Origin: Hymenopus coronatus
Taxonomy: Eukaryota; Arthropoda; Insecta; Mantodea; Hymenopodidae
Assembly: GCA_030762935.1 (NCBI GenBank)
Contig: CM060883.1
Location: forward strand, 53,094,001-53,158,000
Direction: 5' to 3'
DNA: 64,000 nt
The notes under the pieces were generated by a model. The model made no database searches, had not been told where the DNA came from, and worked only from the letters and a program-made list of their open reading frames with translations. The translations under genes and the position numbers were made by a program. Positions 1-14,600 of this stretch are shown here, piece after piece; position 1 is the first letter of the stretch, and each line of letters starts with the position of its first letter.

Positions 1-349
1 CCATGCTAATTCATGAGAACTAAATGATTGACTATACTGTGTCTCTCTTAAATAATTATATAACTGATTCTAAATTACAAGCAAGAAGTTACAAAATAGA
101 TTGATCACTCAATAGTTATGGCAGTATATTTCAATATTTCGTTAAGACAACTTAGAGAGCTTTTTTTTTTTTTTTTTTTTAAAGAAATGAAGTTGCTGAT
201 ATATGGTTAAACTTATGTTGGTAACATGAACAAACAAATTTCTCCAAATGATTTCTTACCATTTGGGACTTAAGAATATAATATGCTAGTGAGGTTCTTT
301 GAGGGACCATAATACCTTTTTCCTTCCTTATGCTTATGAAAAAATCTTA

Positions 350-1185
350 TATGTTACATTCACATGCTTTTCTCTAAATCACTGTAACAAATCATTGTTA
401 AACAGCTTATTTTTCTAATTTATGATAATCAAGATAAACATTAGCATAAATTGTCTTAATTACATGCTTCCTTATCAATAGGAGGTAAATAAGGGATAAG
501 CTAACACAATAGCCAAATCTTTTAAAAACTGGCTGCCATGTGGTTGAAATCCATATTTATGCATGACAGGAGTTTACAAACTTCTGTGTGAGAAAAGTTT
601 AAATGTTTTAAATCTGAAACAGTTATTAACAAGGAATATCTAAAAAATGGTCAACTCTATGAAAAAAATGTATATGACATGAATTGTGTGTTTTAACGAG
701 ATCTACATTTTTTGTATTGCAAGTTTTTGTCTATCGCTTAAGGTTTACCAGTTACGCAAGAATAAAGAGGTCTTTAGAGGCTATTCCCAGAAAATTCAAG
801 ATATACATTTTATTTGCCATGTTAATATCTTTAGTACATGGTATTCCAATCACAATCGTTAGAGCCATTTTTGAGAAAATCAAAATGTTTGAAATTTTTT
901 CCATGTAAAGGGTAGTTTTTGGTGGAGGAATTTTTCAAAATCTTTGTGTCGCATCCCTGGAATATGCTTAACTTAAATACCAAGTTTGATATTTTACCAA
1001 CTTTTTGTTTCTGAGTTATCATGTTCACACACACATGCACACACAGACCTTTTCTCTTTTTTTTTTTTGGATACAGCAGACCCTAAAATGTGTATTTCCG
1101 GCGAAATCTCGCTACTGAATTTTTGTGTGTATTGCAACACCTTCTCTAGACACTATGTACATAGTACTTATAGAGAAAGTCAAAA
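350..1185 (+). repeat. R1 repeat, copy 1
   Basis: R1 is the dominant unclassified repeat. Typical order: TCTGATGTGTTCCATTCACA, CTTGCTTCCTTGTAAGTAGA, CAATAACAAGGAATATCTC, TTCCCAGAAAATTCAAGATA, a G-rich GGGGGTGGGGGG tract, AAATACCAAGTTTGGTATTT, a CA-rich tract, GGTGAAATCTCGGTATCAAA, then a palindromic end and GAGAAAGTAAAAA. This copy lies downstream of the PGP-like stop and has a short CA tract. Confidence 0.9.
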
Positions 1186-1363
1186 CCTGCAAAACTACTC
1201 TGTGAAAAGAAAACAATGATTTAAGTACATCTGCTTACTATATTTTCAGATGCCTAGCTTTTATCACCAATATTTCAAGAAACAATTAAACAAAATGTGT
1301 TTAAAAATGACATTCTTCTATTACTCATAAATAGAATACACATAATACTGTCTTTGGTTATTG

Positions 1364-1369
1364 TTTATT
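1364..1369 (-). terminator. possible poly(A) signal of the PGP-like gene
   Basis: AATAAA on the minus strand a few bases beyond the TAA stop. Its position would give a very short 3' UTR, so a signal further downstream may be used instead. Confidence 0.35.
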
Positions 1370-1375
1370 TTCAGT

Positions 1376-1529
1376 TTAGAGTAACTGCAACCAGTCTGCA
1401 AGCTTTGGTAGATAGTAATGCGGCAAGTTGGTGGGATCACTTTCTGTATCCTCCAACTTTGACGCTCCAGAGAGAACCAGCATCTTTTGGAATCCACATT
1501 TTGTTCCCAGCAGTATATCTTGGGATAAT
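1376..1529 (-). CDS. PGP: PGP-like exon 6 (C-terminus, stop)
   Basis: 154 nt including TAA. Acceptor CTTTCAG|ATTATC. Completes motif IV (SLSQDILLG) and the C-terminal segment MLVLSGASKLED to LADWLQLL. It lies between R1 copies of opposite orientation (350-1185 plus, 1918-2774 minus). Confidence 0.92.
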
Positions 1530-4035
1530 CTGAAAGGAAAGAAAACTTGACAATAAAATTTACACATATTTTGAGTTTAGTCATCCATAACTGAATTGCT
1601 TGTTGTTGAAAGGAATTAATTCCCTATTTTGAGCTAGCTTCAAGCCATGGTTTTGTATTCATTAAAGTAATGCTTTTTATGCTCAAAGCATTTCTAATGT
1701 GTCTCTTAATTCCTTGCTGAAAGAAACAGTACCATATTACAAAATATTCATGGTATGACCCAAAAATTCATGTTGCATACTACTTGGAGAAAATGTTCAA
1801 TGAAGTGGAAAACATTAAATCAAAAGTGAATTTTGTATTGTTTGTCAACTTTAATAGGTACATTCACTATGTTCTCAAATGTTACTGGTGCTAAAATAAT
1901 GAAACTAAAAAAACATTTTTTACTTTTTCTACACATACTATATACTTAATGTATAGAGAAGGTATTGAATTGTACCCAAAAGTTCATTACCGAGATTTCA
2001 CCAGAAATAAATTTTTTGAGATCCCCTGAATAAAAGAAGAGCATTTTTAGAAACATGTCCATGTGTATGTCTGTTTCTGTGAGTGTATGTATCTGTGGGC
2101 AGCGTAGCTCAAAAACAAAATACCATTAAATACCAAACTTGGTATTTAACTTTGATATCTTCAAAGGATGCGACATGAAGATTTTTAAGAAAATATCCCC
2201 ACCCCCAACTACCCTTTACATGAAACATTTTTCAAAAAATTTGATTTTCTCAAAAATGACTAACAATCTTGATTAAAATATTGTATATTAAAGATATATA
2301 ATGAAATGTATATCTAGAATTTTCTGGGAATAGCCTCTGAAGACGTCATTATTCTGGATGAATTTTACAAAGTTTTGCATAGCTGGTAAACCATGAGAGA
2401 TGGACAAAAGCTGTAATTCTTGTTAAAACACACAATTTATGTTATACACATTTTTTTCGTGGAGTTGATCATTTTTGAGATATTCCTTGTTGTTATATAT
2501 TATTCAGTTTAAAAATACTTATACGTTTCTTACATGGAAATTTATTAACTCCTGGCCACGCAAAAATATGGATTTCAATCCCATAGCAACTACGCAACTA
2601 CATTTAAAAGCATTTGACTATCGGTTTAGGCTAGTATATTCCCGATTTCCCTTCTACTTATAAGCAACGAAGTAATAGAGATAAACATTAGCATGAAGTA
2701 GAAGATTAAGCTTATTAATAATAATGTGTTACAGAGAGGTAGGGAAAGTCATGTGAATGGAACACATCAGATTATTTTCTCAAACAATATTTCATTTCAT
2801 TCTGTTGTATCACAGCAATGAAGGTTAAAGGATTATATACATGAATGCCAGCCTCAAGTGAACATGCAGATGGCAGAGGTGGGCAGAGTGCATAGGTTAG
2901 TACCATATGCCCCCAACACAAGCTACTAATCCTAAGTACTTCTGCTTTTCTGAGTGGTCACAGTTTTATACATAGCTTGAACATTTTTCATTCTATGGAT
3001 GAGTTTAAACCCTTGAATAGCTGATGCATTCATTCTTGAACACTGATCTAGTAAACACTTAGCAAGCGTGGATCTATCTGTCTCTCTCCTGTGTTCAGCG
3101 AACTTAACGCCCATGCTATATGATGAGGTATGCAATATCAATTGTCTACCATAAATACAGTGGCATATAAAGTATTACTGTTAGTGTGGTGTAACATATA
3201 TTGTTAGCTGTGTAATAATGCCTCTAATTTCTAAGTTAATAGGAAAGACACTTTATTGTCAAACCTGTGAGGTGATTGCAAAGTTTATGAATATTTGAAG
3301 GAAGAGGTAAAGCATAAGGATCAGCATTCTCCTGATCTTTTCAAAGAAATCCAAGAACTGCAGGAAGAGCTGCTGCAGTCACTGGTGTCTCCTAAATTTC
3401 AATTGGCAAAATTTTGCAAGAAAAGCAAAAATATGAAGAGGAAGAAGCATTCTTTGGGATTACTATATAAAAGCATAATGTTCTGACAATAGTAACTGAA
3501 ATAGATAAAAGATTGAAGAAAGGATTCAAAGAATTATAATTGAAGACAATGTGAAGAGACAATGAGGATAATGACCTTGATAATAATTCCACAAGACTCA
3601 AACCTATATCAGCATATAATAATTAAAATGTTTTAAAAGACTAAATCAGAATGATTTTTTATTTTTAAGTTCAACGTTCTTTAACTGGGTAGGTATATCA
3701 GACAGTGAGTGAATGAATGAATGAAATGGGGAAATCATGGTCAAAAACACCCTTACATTCATCTTCTCAGGATAAAAGAAAGACCGGAAAAAAACCTTAT
3801 ATGGGTAACACCGACACCGAGATTCAAATTTGGAACCTCTTGAATGTGAGGCAGACACTTACTCCCACACCATGGAGCCTGGCTTGCAAAGTGTATGAAT
3901 TATTACTGGAATTATGGTATTTAATTTGGTAGTTTTTTTATTTTTACTTTCTCTACACGTACTGTGTATATAGTGTATAGAGAAGGTATTGCATTCCACC
4001 CAAAAATTTGTCCGTCCATGTGTGCATGTGCAGGT

Positions 4036-4104
<69 letters not shown>

Positions 4105-7100
4105 ACAGCATAACTCAAAATGAAAAAAACTGTTATATATCAAACGTGGTATTTAAGTTTGGTATCTTCCAAGCTCGCAAAATGAAGATTTTCAAGAAAA
4201 TCCCTCCACCACCAACTACCCTTTACATGGAATTTTTTCTAAAAATTTTATTTTCTCAAAAATGACAAGAGATTTTGATTAAAATGTGGCATGTTAAAGA
4301 TATTTATATGAAAAATAAAATGTATATCATAAAGTTTCTGGGGATAGCCTCTGAAGACATCTTTATTCTGGATGAATTTTGCAGAATTTTGCATAACTGG
4401 TAAACCATAAGAGATAGACAAAAACTTACTTGACAGAAAATATAGAGCTCATTAAAACACACAAATAATGTTATATACATTTTTTTCATGGAGATGGTCA
4501 TTTTTGAGATATTCCTTGTTATTGGTTTCACCTGGTCGTTTTTGAGATATTCCTTGTTATTGGTTTCAGCTATAAAATACTTATTATTTTCTCATATGGG
4601 AATTTGTCAACTCCAATCATACAAACAAAGGCACTTTAATCACATAGCAACCAGCTTTTGACTATCACTTTAGCCTAAAGTACTCCCTTATTTCCCTTCT
4701 ACTTACAATGAAGCAAGTAATAAGAAATTTCTGCTAATTTTTTCTTGATTAGCATGAAGTAAATAGAAGAATAAGCTTTTTAACAATATTTTGTTGTAGA
4801 GATAGAGAAAGTCATGTGAATGGAACACATCAGATTTTTTTAAGTTAAGCTGAATTCCTGAATTATTAATTTAACAGATTACTCTATCTTACACTGCCAA
4901 TGAGGCAATGCTGTCTTTCATGGTTGTCACCATGTGAATCAGAGCTTTCTTCTGTGCGCTCTGAAGTATATTTGTCTGCATTCTGAATTATCTGATTTGT
5001 GTGTTATAGTGAATTTTCAAAGAAATCTATAATACTTTGAGATATCTTACCAGCACTTTTAATTTAAGAATTTTATAGTTAGGCATTATTAACATTAACT
5101 TAGATTTCTGGTTTTTAATTTAAGTTTTGCTGTTTACACAATAATGTACATGTATTATTCGTTGAGTTTAATATTGTGGATAAGATTGCTCAGCTCTGCT
5201 GAATTTATCTGGAATGTTTTTATTCAACTTTTGTAACCGTTTAAAATTAGGCACCATTTATGGTGGTTACATTACCTAAGAAAAGAAAGCTATAGACAGG
5301 AAAGAAAATGAAATAATTCCTAGGCCTTGAATACTCTAATACCATTGGGGTCGAAGAAAACAAGAGTTGAGTCAAGCAAAATTGGATAGGAAAGGTAAAA
5401 GAGGGGGTCTAATATGTGGAAAGGAAGAAATATCAGTCCAGGTCAATAACTCACCAAGCACTTAAAGAAGATATGGATGGAAACCATCTACTGCACTGCC
5501 CAACCTTGATTCAACTTGATAATATGGCATCAAAATACTGGAATGCAAGAGCGTGAATAGCTTCACTGCCAACTGCTCAACATTAGATACCAACCAACCA
5601 ACTCTGCTGAATTTACTCCTACTAGCTTTCTGTGAATGTAGGATGGGACAAAAGTTAGACAAGCATGCTGTTGCATATCATGCTTTTATCCTAAGAGCTT
5701 TCATTATGGAGAGAAGTAGCTTTTTACAGCTAAGTGAAATATTTTTATTAATGAAAAAACTTTTCACCATTTAATATTCTGTGTATGTTACAAAATTAAA
5801 GCAAGCATTTACAAGAAAAAAGTGAAGTGCAAGACCACAATAAAAGAAAGTAAGTGCAATTGTTTTAGACTTTTTAAAAAGTATCTCTGAGAAGAAGAAA
5901 GTTAGAGGAGTGATTTTTTTAACAGATTATCAGAGGCACTGAGAAATTTAGCCAATGCCTAAAAAAGTGTTTTAAATATAAACTAAAAGAGTAGGTAAGT
6001 ATCTAATTAACAAAAGTTTGTATAATTTAGGTGATCTGCAAGTAAGTATTGGACAGAGGGGAATAGTGTTTTGTGATGTGGAGGTATGTAATATGTTATT
6101 GTAGTTATTATTATTATTATTATTTAAACTGTGTTCTTTCACATCTTGTATGAGATAATTTTACTCTCTTAAATTATAATGTTTCATATCCTATGACTAT
6201 TTTACTAGTTATAAAATGGATTTATTCAATGTGAAATGTGCCCTGTATATAGTAAATTAATAAATTATTAATACACAGGTTAATGTCATCTTCATGATGA
6301 TGATGATGATGATGATGATGTAGCAATAACATAATTAAAAGAGAGAGCAGAGCATACTTACGAATCACCTATTATGAGAGTGCGATCTGGGTTTAGTGGA
6401 TGTATTTTTTTTATGTATTCCACTATTTGTGTTTCAGGTTTTCCTGTGCAAAGTGGTTTACGGCCAGAAGCTTTTTCTAAAACTGAAGCAAATGTGCCTG
6501 GTCCTGAAACAGAAATCACATATTAGAGCTTATCTGCATATTTATTATTATTATTAATTATATAAATATATTGTTATTGTTATTATTATTACTATTATTA
6601 CTTTTATACAGTTAACTTTTAGGCATCATTTTAGTCCACTTATTTGTGCTCATTATGATGCTAAACATGGCATACAGGGTGATTGTGGAACATGTATTCT
6701 GGCATCTACTTGGTGAAATTTCTAATGTAAGCAAAGTGGTTAATAACACTTTGTAACAAGAACAGGCTGTTTCAACTTGGTCTTGCACCAGCAAACAGCA
6801 GAGTACTCATACCTACAGGAGTCTACCTGCAAACTGTTGTCACACATTGAAGTGTTGTCTAATGATGCTGTACATTCCATTTCCTCATCAATCTCAGAAC
6901 CTTTTGACATCAAGACACTGCAGGAGTCCATCCTTTTCAGTAAACGGTTTGTTTTTCCCACAAAGTAGTCAATGGTCCTCCCTGGCTTAACATAATGACA
7001 TATGTCATGAAAAACAACACATCCTCTAGACTGGCAGGAAGCACAAGCAATCGTGCTGTGATATTATCCCAGTGACATATTAGCTATCATGCTCCCCATC

Positions 7101-10100
7101 CCCATCCAGCTGGGCTCTGTTGCTGTGTACATGTAGTACTCTGACTGAGCAGAGCACTGTTGGAACAGGTTGAACTAGAAGGATCACCTTATCATTTTTA
7201 TTGGCGCAGCTATATTTGTCATGCATTTAAGCAGTAAAAAATTGTGAACATTTATTATGTCACAAGTATTTTTGAAACAGCTTATGAATTAGAAGTAAAT
7301 ATAACTTTACAGATAATTTTAGTTCATTCAAAGCCCCTAAATGCAATGTGACACTTTATATGTTTACATTCAATGTTACTAAACATAATCCACAATTATA
7401 TTTGGAAAGTATTTTCTTCACATTGTTAGCTTTGTATGCTACAATTGTGCAAGTCCTTCTAACATTAAATTATTGTAGTTTATTGCAACTGTGGTTTATT
7501 TCATCATGTGTTCATGCAACAGCTGACTCTTCTTGCTAGCTTGTAAGACAAGAATTGAAATGAACTTAACTTTTTCAAAAAAAGAAATAAAAATGTGTGA
7601 TAAAATTTTTAATCATAATCTCTGTTTAAATTTAAAATCATTGGAACGTTCACATAATGAAACAAATAAATTATAGAAAATGAATCAATAAGTCTTATTA
7701 GTGATACTCACCTCACTTAAAATGAAATTACACAAGATATATGTTTCAAGGGCATTTGCCCTTTTCTTTAGTTGAACATGTCAGAAATCTTCTGATTGAC
7801 ACGTTCCCAACAAAGAAGAACCGATGGATTTGGTGTATACAACAGCTTAGATGAGTGTGCTTGCTTTCAATATAACTGTTATTTTAACATTATTATTAGT
7901 TGTTATTTGTGATTTCTACTGTCACTCTTAAATGTAATTTAGAGGTGTATTATTTGAAAAAATGCACAAGTATTATCTTCCACATTTTATTTCTAGTATT
8001 AGGGAACTTAAACTATAGAGTTCCTATGCTTTTATTTCATGCTAGGTTACTGTTATGCATTAAGCTATATGAACAGTTTAAGAAATACCTATAGAGTAGG
8101 CTGCATAATACAAGAAGGCAATTAATCAATCTTCAGTGTCACACTGACAAGTGATTTATTTCTGATTTGAGAGATTTTTATGGCAGTGAATCTTGAGAGT
8201 GCCAATAATGAGCAGCTGAAAATCTGTATTTTTATACTCATGCTGAACTTTAAAACACATTATTTTTCATTCAACTTAGCTTTAACACTGACTTATCTGT
8301 CTGCATCTAATATCCATCGATAATATGTTTAACATCTTATAACTGTGTTATGTTTAGCGGGGACCTTGCATTGCCTGTTTAAAATTACTTATATCAGACG
8401 CATCTATAATCTTTGAAATTATTTTGGTATTCATAAACATCCTGTATGCATATATAGCATGCAAAATTATTAGAAATTGAGGGAAAAATAGATGATGTGG
8501 AAATTTTGTACATCCTTGCTTAAGCTGCAATATATATGAGATATATTGGCAGAAAATTTGTACCAGCGCTTCTTTATGATGGTTTAAGGCAGTTATGCTT
8601 TTTCAATAAATTACCTGCATATTCTAAATTTCATCAAGGCAAAGAATTTATGAATAAACTAAGTAAATATTTTATATCAGTGTCTAGGAGGGGCATTATA
8701 TACATTCTCGGTATGACTCAGAGATGAAATCATAAGGATGGCCATATTACTATGATAGATGAATCATTATCCTTTAGATGGTTACTTTGATAAGTTTCAG
8801 ATGCCAAGTATAGTAATTTTTTTCTGATGATCATATAAAATAACTAGTGTTAACATTTTCTACAAACTGGTTAGAACTGAAATATGAGCTTGTAAAGTAT
8901 TTCCTTTTGAAGTGTTTACCAACAGAAATATAAAAGGAGTCAGATTCAGCATTAAAGGAATCTTCCCCATCAGTTTTGATAGTTAAAAATTGGGCTGCTG
9001 AGTTAAAACATGGCCAGACATCCATTCTCAAGATTGAGCACTCAAGGGTGTCCCACTGCTATGAACTGACAAGATTGTGACAAACATTCATAATACTATA
9101 CTCATTGTTCACTGACTTAAAGTATGCCAGCTGGCTGATATTGTAAAGACCTAGTTAAGACAGAAGAATTTTATTTAAATATAGATTAAATTAGTTTAAT
9201 TTATTTAAAAACTATGGAATAATTATTTTATCAAGTTCTATATATATTATACTTTTAATTAAAAACGTTTATACAACATTTTGGATATAAGATAGCTTTC
9301 CACTCTATGGGTGCTACATTTGCTAACAATGGACCAAAATACTCAAGAATGTTTACATCTGTTTAAATGTCATGCCAACAGTTTCTCTTACATTTCTAAC
9401 AAGAGTTGAAATGTGGATTCATTACTCTATGTCAGAGTTGAAGAAGTAGTCCAAACAGTAAGTAGCAACAGGTGAAACAACCCCAAAGAAAGCAAAAATA
9501 GTTCCCTTTGCAAATCATGGCTACAAGTTTCTGAGATTCTCATGGTGCTCATAAACTTCTACCAGAAGGGTAGTAGGTATCATCTCTAGTGAATATTATG
9601 CTATACTATTTTACCAACTTTAGGATGATATTCAGGCTAAATGTGCATGCCTTATGAAAAATGAAAGTACATTTGTATCACAATATGCCTTGCACATATC
9701 TGGAATTGTTGCTGCAAAAATATATGACTTTTGCTTCCAAGTGCTTCCTCATCTGCCATATTCATCAACTTTGACAAAATAGTTGGATGAATGAAGATTC
9801 ACATCAAATAATGAGAGTGAAACTGAGACAAATACTTATTTGCACAATACTTATTTGAATAAATCTTATTTTACTGAGGATACTAAAAAGTTAAAAAGTT
9901 CTTAGACTAAATTTGTTGGTTTAAGTAACTATATTACATGCATGCACACAAAATCTTAAATATTGTGTTTTCTGGATCAGGCAGACAACTTTTAGATCAC
10001 CTCTTGTATGTGGAACTAACAAAATGAAAATAGTAATTCTGAAGTGTATTATATATTTTCTATAGTTTTATATCAATGATAATGCTATGTAATCTGTGGT

Positions 10101-11651
10101 AAATGTGGAATATTTACCTTTTATTATGCTGCAACATAATACTTGAAATTGTATTAAAACATTTCCCCTTTAAAATAGCATTGCTTCTTTGCACCCAGCT
10201 TTGTTGTCTGTACATACAAAAGCTTCAGTATTGTTATAACTTGGAATTATTTTTTGTTTTGTTTTACTTCCTTTTGAATAATATCCTAAAATACTTCAGA
10301 GAAATCTACCTTAGCTTTAAAAATTATGTGGCATTTCCTACTTGTACCATGTAGTATTCACTTATGAATTTACATTTAATATTAATATTTATTTTAAAGT
10401 ATTACTACTTTTTACCCAGAATGTTTAATCCATCTCCTACAGGAACCAGCAAGTCCTGACCACCTGAGAGAAATTGACAATTTGGGTTTCTGAGATAAAA
10501 AAGAGCTTTTATTAGCTTTAAGTAATTTTCATTTATATCAAAATCTATAATTACAGCTCCAACTTCTGGGTCCAGTTTTTTTGCCTCTTCAAGTAACTCT
10601 GCCCATACTTGAAATTCCTTCTGGGGCTGTAAGAAACGAAATAGAATAAATATTAGAACATATAATATGCAATAAGGATTCCAGTTATTCCATATTATCT
10701 GAGACAATTCCGTTTTCTGACACTTTGTCCATTAAACCCATTCAGAAAGCTAAATGTTGTGTCTCATGCAAAGAACTGAAAAATTGGATGTGTTACTCTC
10801 ACATTACTTTCGCTTCCCATTATAGTCTCACTTAATACTTTCTATACTGTTGTATATGTAGAAAAAATTAATTTTATATTTTTACATTACTCATGTTAGA
10901 TGTTTGGCTAGAAATAATCCCAAATTAAGCAATATGGAGTTGGGTGGATGCCAGAGGAAAAAAAATCTAATGTGTTCCATCCACATGACCTTTCTCTACA
11001 TTTCTGCAACAAATTATTGTTAAAAAGCTTATGCTTTATTTACTTCAAGCTAATCGACAAAAAAAAATTGCAGAAATAGTCTTATTACTTGCTTCCTTAT
11101 AAGTAGAAGCAAAATAAGGGTGTACCAAAGGTTAAAGTGATAGTCAAAATGTGACTGAAGTTCCTTTGTTTGTATGGACAGGAGTTGACAAATTCCTATA
11201 TGAAAAAAGTATGTTTTTCAATGCTGAAACCAATAACAAGGAATATCTCAAAAACGATCAGCTCCATGAAAAAAATGTATATAACATAAATTGTGTGTTT
11301 TAATATTCTGTACATTTTTTGTGTGGTAAGTTTTTGTCCATCTCTTACGGTTTAGCAATTTTGCAAAATTCTGTAAAATTCATCCAGAATAAAGTAGTCT
11401 TCAGATGCTATTCCTAGAAAATTCAAGATATACATTTTATTTGTCAGGTAAATATCTTTAATATACAATATTTTTATCAAAATTGTTAGAGCCATTTTTA
11501 GATCATGAAAATTTTTGAAAAAAGTTCTATGTAAACATTAGTTGGGGGTGGCGGGATTTTTTTGAAAATCTTCGTGTCGCATCCTTGAAAGATACCAAAG
11601 CTAAATACCAAGTTTGGTTTTTAAAGGACTTTTCATTTTTGAGCTATGTTG

Positions 11652-11697
<46 letters not shown>

Positions 11698-14600
11698 TAC
11701 ACACATTCACACACCCATGCACACATGCACATACACATACAGACAGACAGACAGAAAGACGGACAGACACAAGGACATTTTTATAAAAATGCTTTTTTTG
11801 GATTCAGAGGGCCTCAAAACATGTATTACTGGTGAAAACTTGGTATCAAATTTTTGGGTGCATTGCAACACCTTCTCTACACACTATGTACATAGTACGT
11901 GTAGAGAAAGTAAAAAGAAGAGTGCACCTGTTAAAAACAAGAAGAATAATGTCCAATGCTTTAAGCATGTTTCACAGCGGTTCAACATGGAAAACTTTAA
12001 ACTATAAACATGTTACACTGAAAATAATTTGAAATAAATTGCATACTTCAGAGTTCTTCATTTCTACATCTACATAAAATTTGCTCAGAATGAAATCTTA
12101 CAGGCTATTGTGAGAAAATTGATGACATGTATTTTGTTAGCCGTATGAGTATCTTAAACATATGATACCTATTTTGGTATTTATGCTTTTTATTTTTGAG
12201 TCTCTTCCCTCCTCTTTTTTTTTTCTTTTGGAGTCAAATCCAATGAAATATTAGTATTGCATTTTTTGTTGGAATATTAAACTTTCACTATCTGCTGGTT
12301 GGTGATGGTGAAAGCAAAAGGTTTTAAAAATGACAGTGTGAAACTTCCACAGGCAATCCGCATTTGAAAATATTAACCCATTTTTGAAATTTACTATTTT
12401 GCTGAGGTTTTAACTTCTTCTTGGGATCATTGAAATTTCAACTTCAAAATCCCTTCACTCCTGTGATAAAAGTGATGTTTGTTAGTCATTTGCAACTATG
12501 AATGACAACAGCAATTACCAGGAAGTGCATCTGTAAGGAATATTGGTAAACTGTTTTTGCTCAACTATGGAGGACATACAAGACAACTGGCTGAGTGGTT
12601 AGACCACTCGCCTATCACCTAGATGGCCCGGGTTTGATCCCAAGCGACTGTATGTGAATTTGTGGTGGACAAAGCAGCGCAGGGGCAGATTTTCTCTGGG
12701 TTGTCCAGTTTCCCCTGTCATCACATTCCACTGTTGCTCCATCTTCATTCCATGTGTCAACAGTGGCATCGCCTGTGGTGCCATTTGTAGTAAAAGGGGG
12801 CATTACAAAAAAAAAAAATATATATACATATACACAAAGACAAGAGATATGGGGAAGTCTTTAAGCTTCTATATAATCCTAATTAGAGATTCAGGAACAT
12901 TATGCACATAATTTATGAAATCAACTATTGCTCTAATTTTACAAGGACTAGAATCCACATTTACACAAAAACAATTCATTATTATTAACTGGTACTCAGG
13001 ATGTGGGAATACAACTGCAACATCGTAAATGGAACTCTGAAGTTTAGTCCTTCAAGCAAAAAATATTGGTGTATTCTGATCAATGAGCATGTCAGAGAGT
13101 TACCCCTGAGTAAAAGAAAAGGTGTACAATATTTCATGAAGACAGGCAATAATAAAGCAATGTTAGGAGTGAAAAGTTTCTCTGATATTGACATGGAGAG
13201 CAATACTCTGCCTTTTAATATAAATTGATATTTTGTTTCCTACCTTTCCTCTTGCAGTTTGGCATGTTGAAATGCTCAATTGTGTTTTCCCTGAGTCAGT
13301 TTTCTCTTAACAGAGAAATTCAGTTTCATCTAAATTATTTAAATGTGTGTGTGTCTGTGTGCACACAACATAACTAAAAAATAAAAAGCTGGTTACATAC
13401 CATACTTGGTGTTAAGTTCATTATTTTCAAGCATGCGACATGAAGATTTTAAAGAAAACTCCTCCATCCTAATTACTCTTTACATGGAACATTTTTTGTA
13501 AATGTTGTTTTTCTCAAAAAATGGCTCTAACAATTCTGATTAAAATGACATATGTTTAAGATACTTTCATAACAACAGAATGTATATTTTGAAATTTTTG
13601 AGAATAGGCCTTCAGGATCTCTTCATTCTGAATGACTTGCATAACTCGTAAACCATGAGAGAAAAACAAAAACTTACTGCACAAAAAAATGTACATCTCA
13701 TTAAAACATAAAATTTATGTGAAACTTTATAAATCTCTTTTTGTAAGGTTAACCATTTCCAAGATATCACTTGTTATGGTTTCAATCTTAAACTTTTCTC
13801 AAGTGGGAAGTCAACTGTTTACTCTTGGTAATTCAAAAGAGAACCAAATTTTAATTGTTTCTCATTGCTATAGCTTTTATAAGGTTTGACCATTGTTTTA
13901 GCCTAGTGTATTCCCTTATTTCCCTTCTACTTAAGAGAAACAAGTAATAAGACCATTTCTGCTATTGTTTAGCTTAATAGGCATGAGTAAATAAAAGAAT
14001 AACCTTCCTAAGGAAAGTTTGCTTTTGGAACAGCTAGAGCAAGTCATGTGAATGGAACACATCAGACTTTTTAATCTGTGTTTGCATTTTCTTCAAATTA
14101 TGAAAGAAAACTGATGAAAATGAACTCACCCCGGAATCAGTAACACACTGTATTCCACAAGAAGTAAGATATTCCTCAAGAGCAGCAGAAGCTAACAAAT
14201 ATGCTTTCTTAGAAAAGTTTTGATCCTTTAGATATGAAGCCATCACACATGCTGGGTTGACAAAGTCTTCCTGAAAGCATGATTAAAAAATGCAAAAGTA
14301 TTAGTATCATAAAATAACTTACCATACAAAAATATGTAGATCTTGTTAAAGCACATTTTTATGGCATTAACAAGATAATTTTTGTTTTTGGTATGAGTTT
14401 TCAAACACGTTTTTTTACTTTCTCTGTCATGTATGCACAATGTAAATAGTAGGTACAGAAGGTATTGCATTCCACCAAAAAATCTGACACTGAGATTTCA
14501 CACGAAATACATATTTTGGGGACCCATGATAAAAAAGGTGTGCGCGTGTGTATGTTTTTCGTAGGCAGGATAACTCAAAAACAAAAGGTCGGTTAAAAAT

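Noticed and set aside
3295..3486. 63-codon plus-strand frame starting with a charged, coiled-coil-like segment
   Set aside because: Too short, with no signals; possibly a decayed retrocopy, but I cannot name a source.
3859..4143. Histidine/threonine-rich open frames over the microsatellites at 4.0 kb, 11.6 kb and 28.8 kb
   Set aside because: They are translations of GT, CT and CA repeats.
13001..13228. 75-codon plus-strand frame with protein-like composition
   Set aside because: Not recognised, with no splice context or neighbouring exon; it may be an unrecognised transposon piece.
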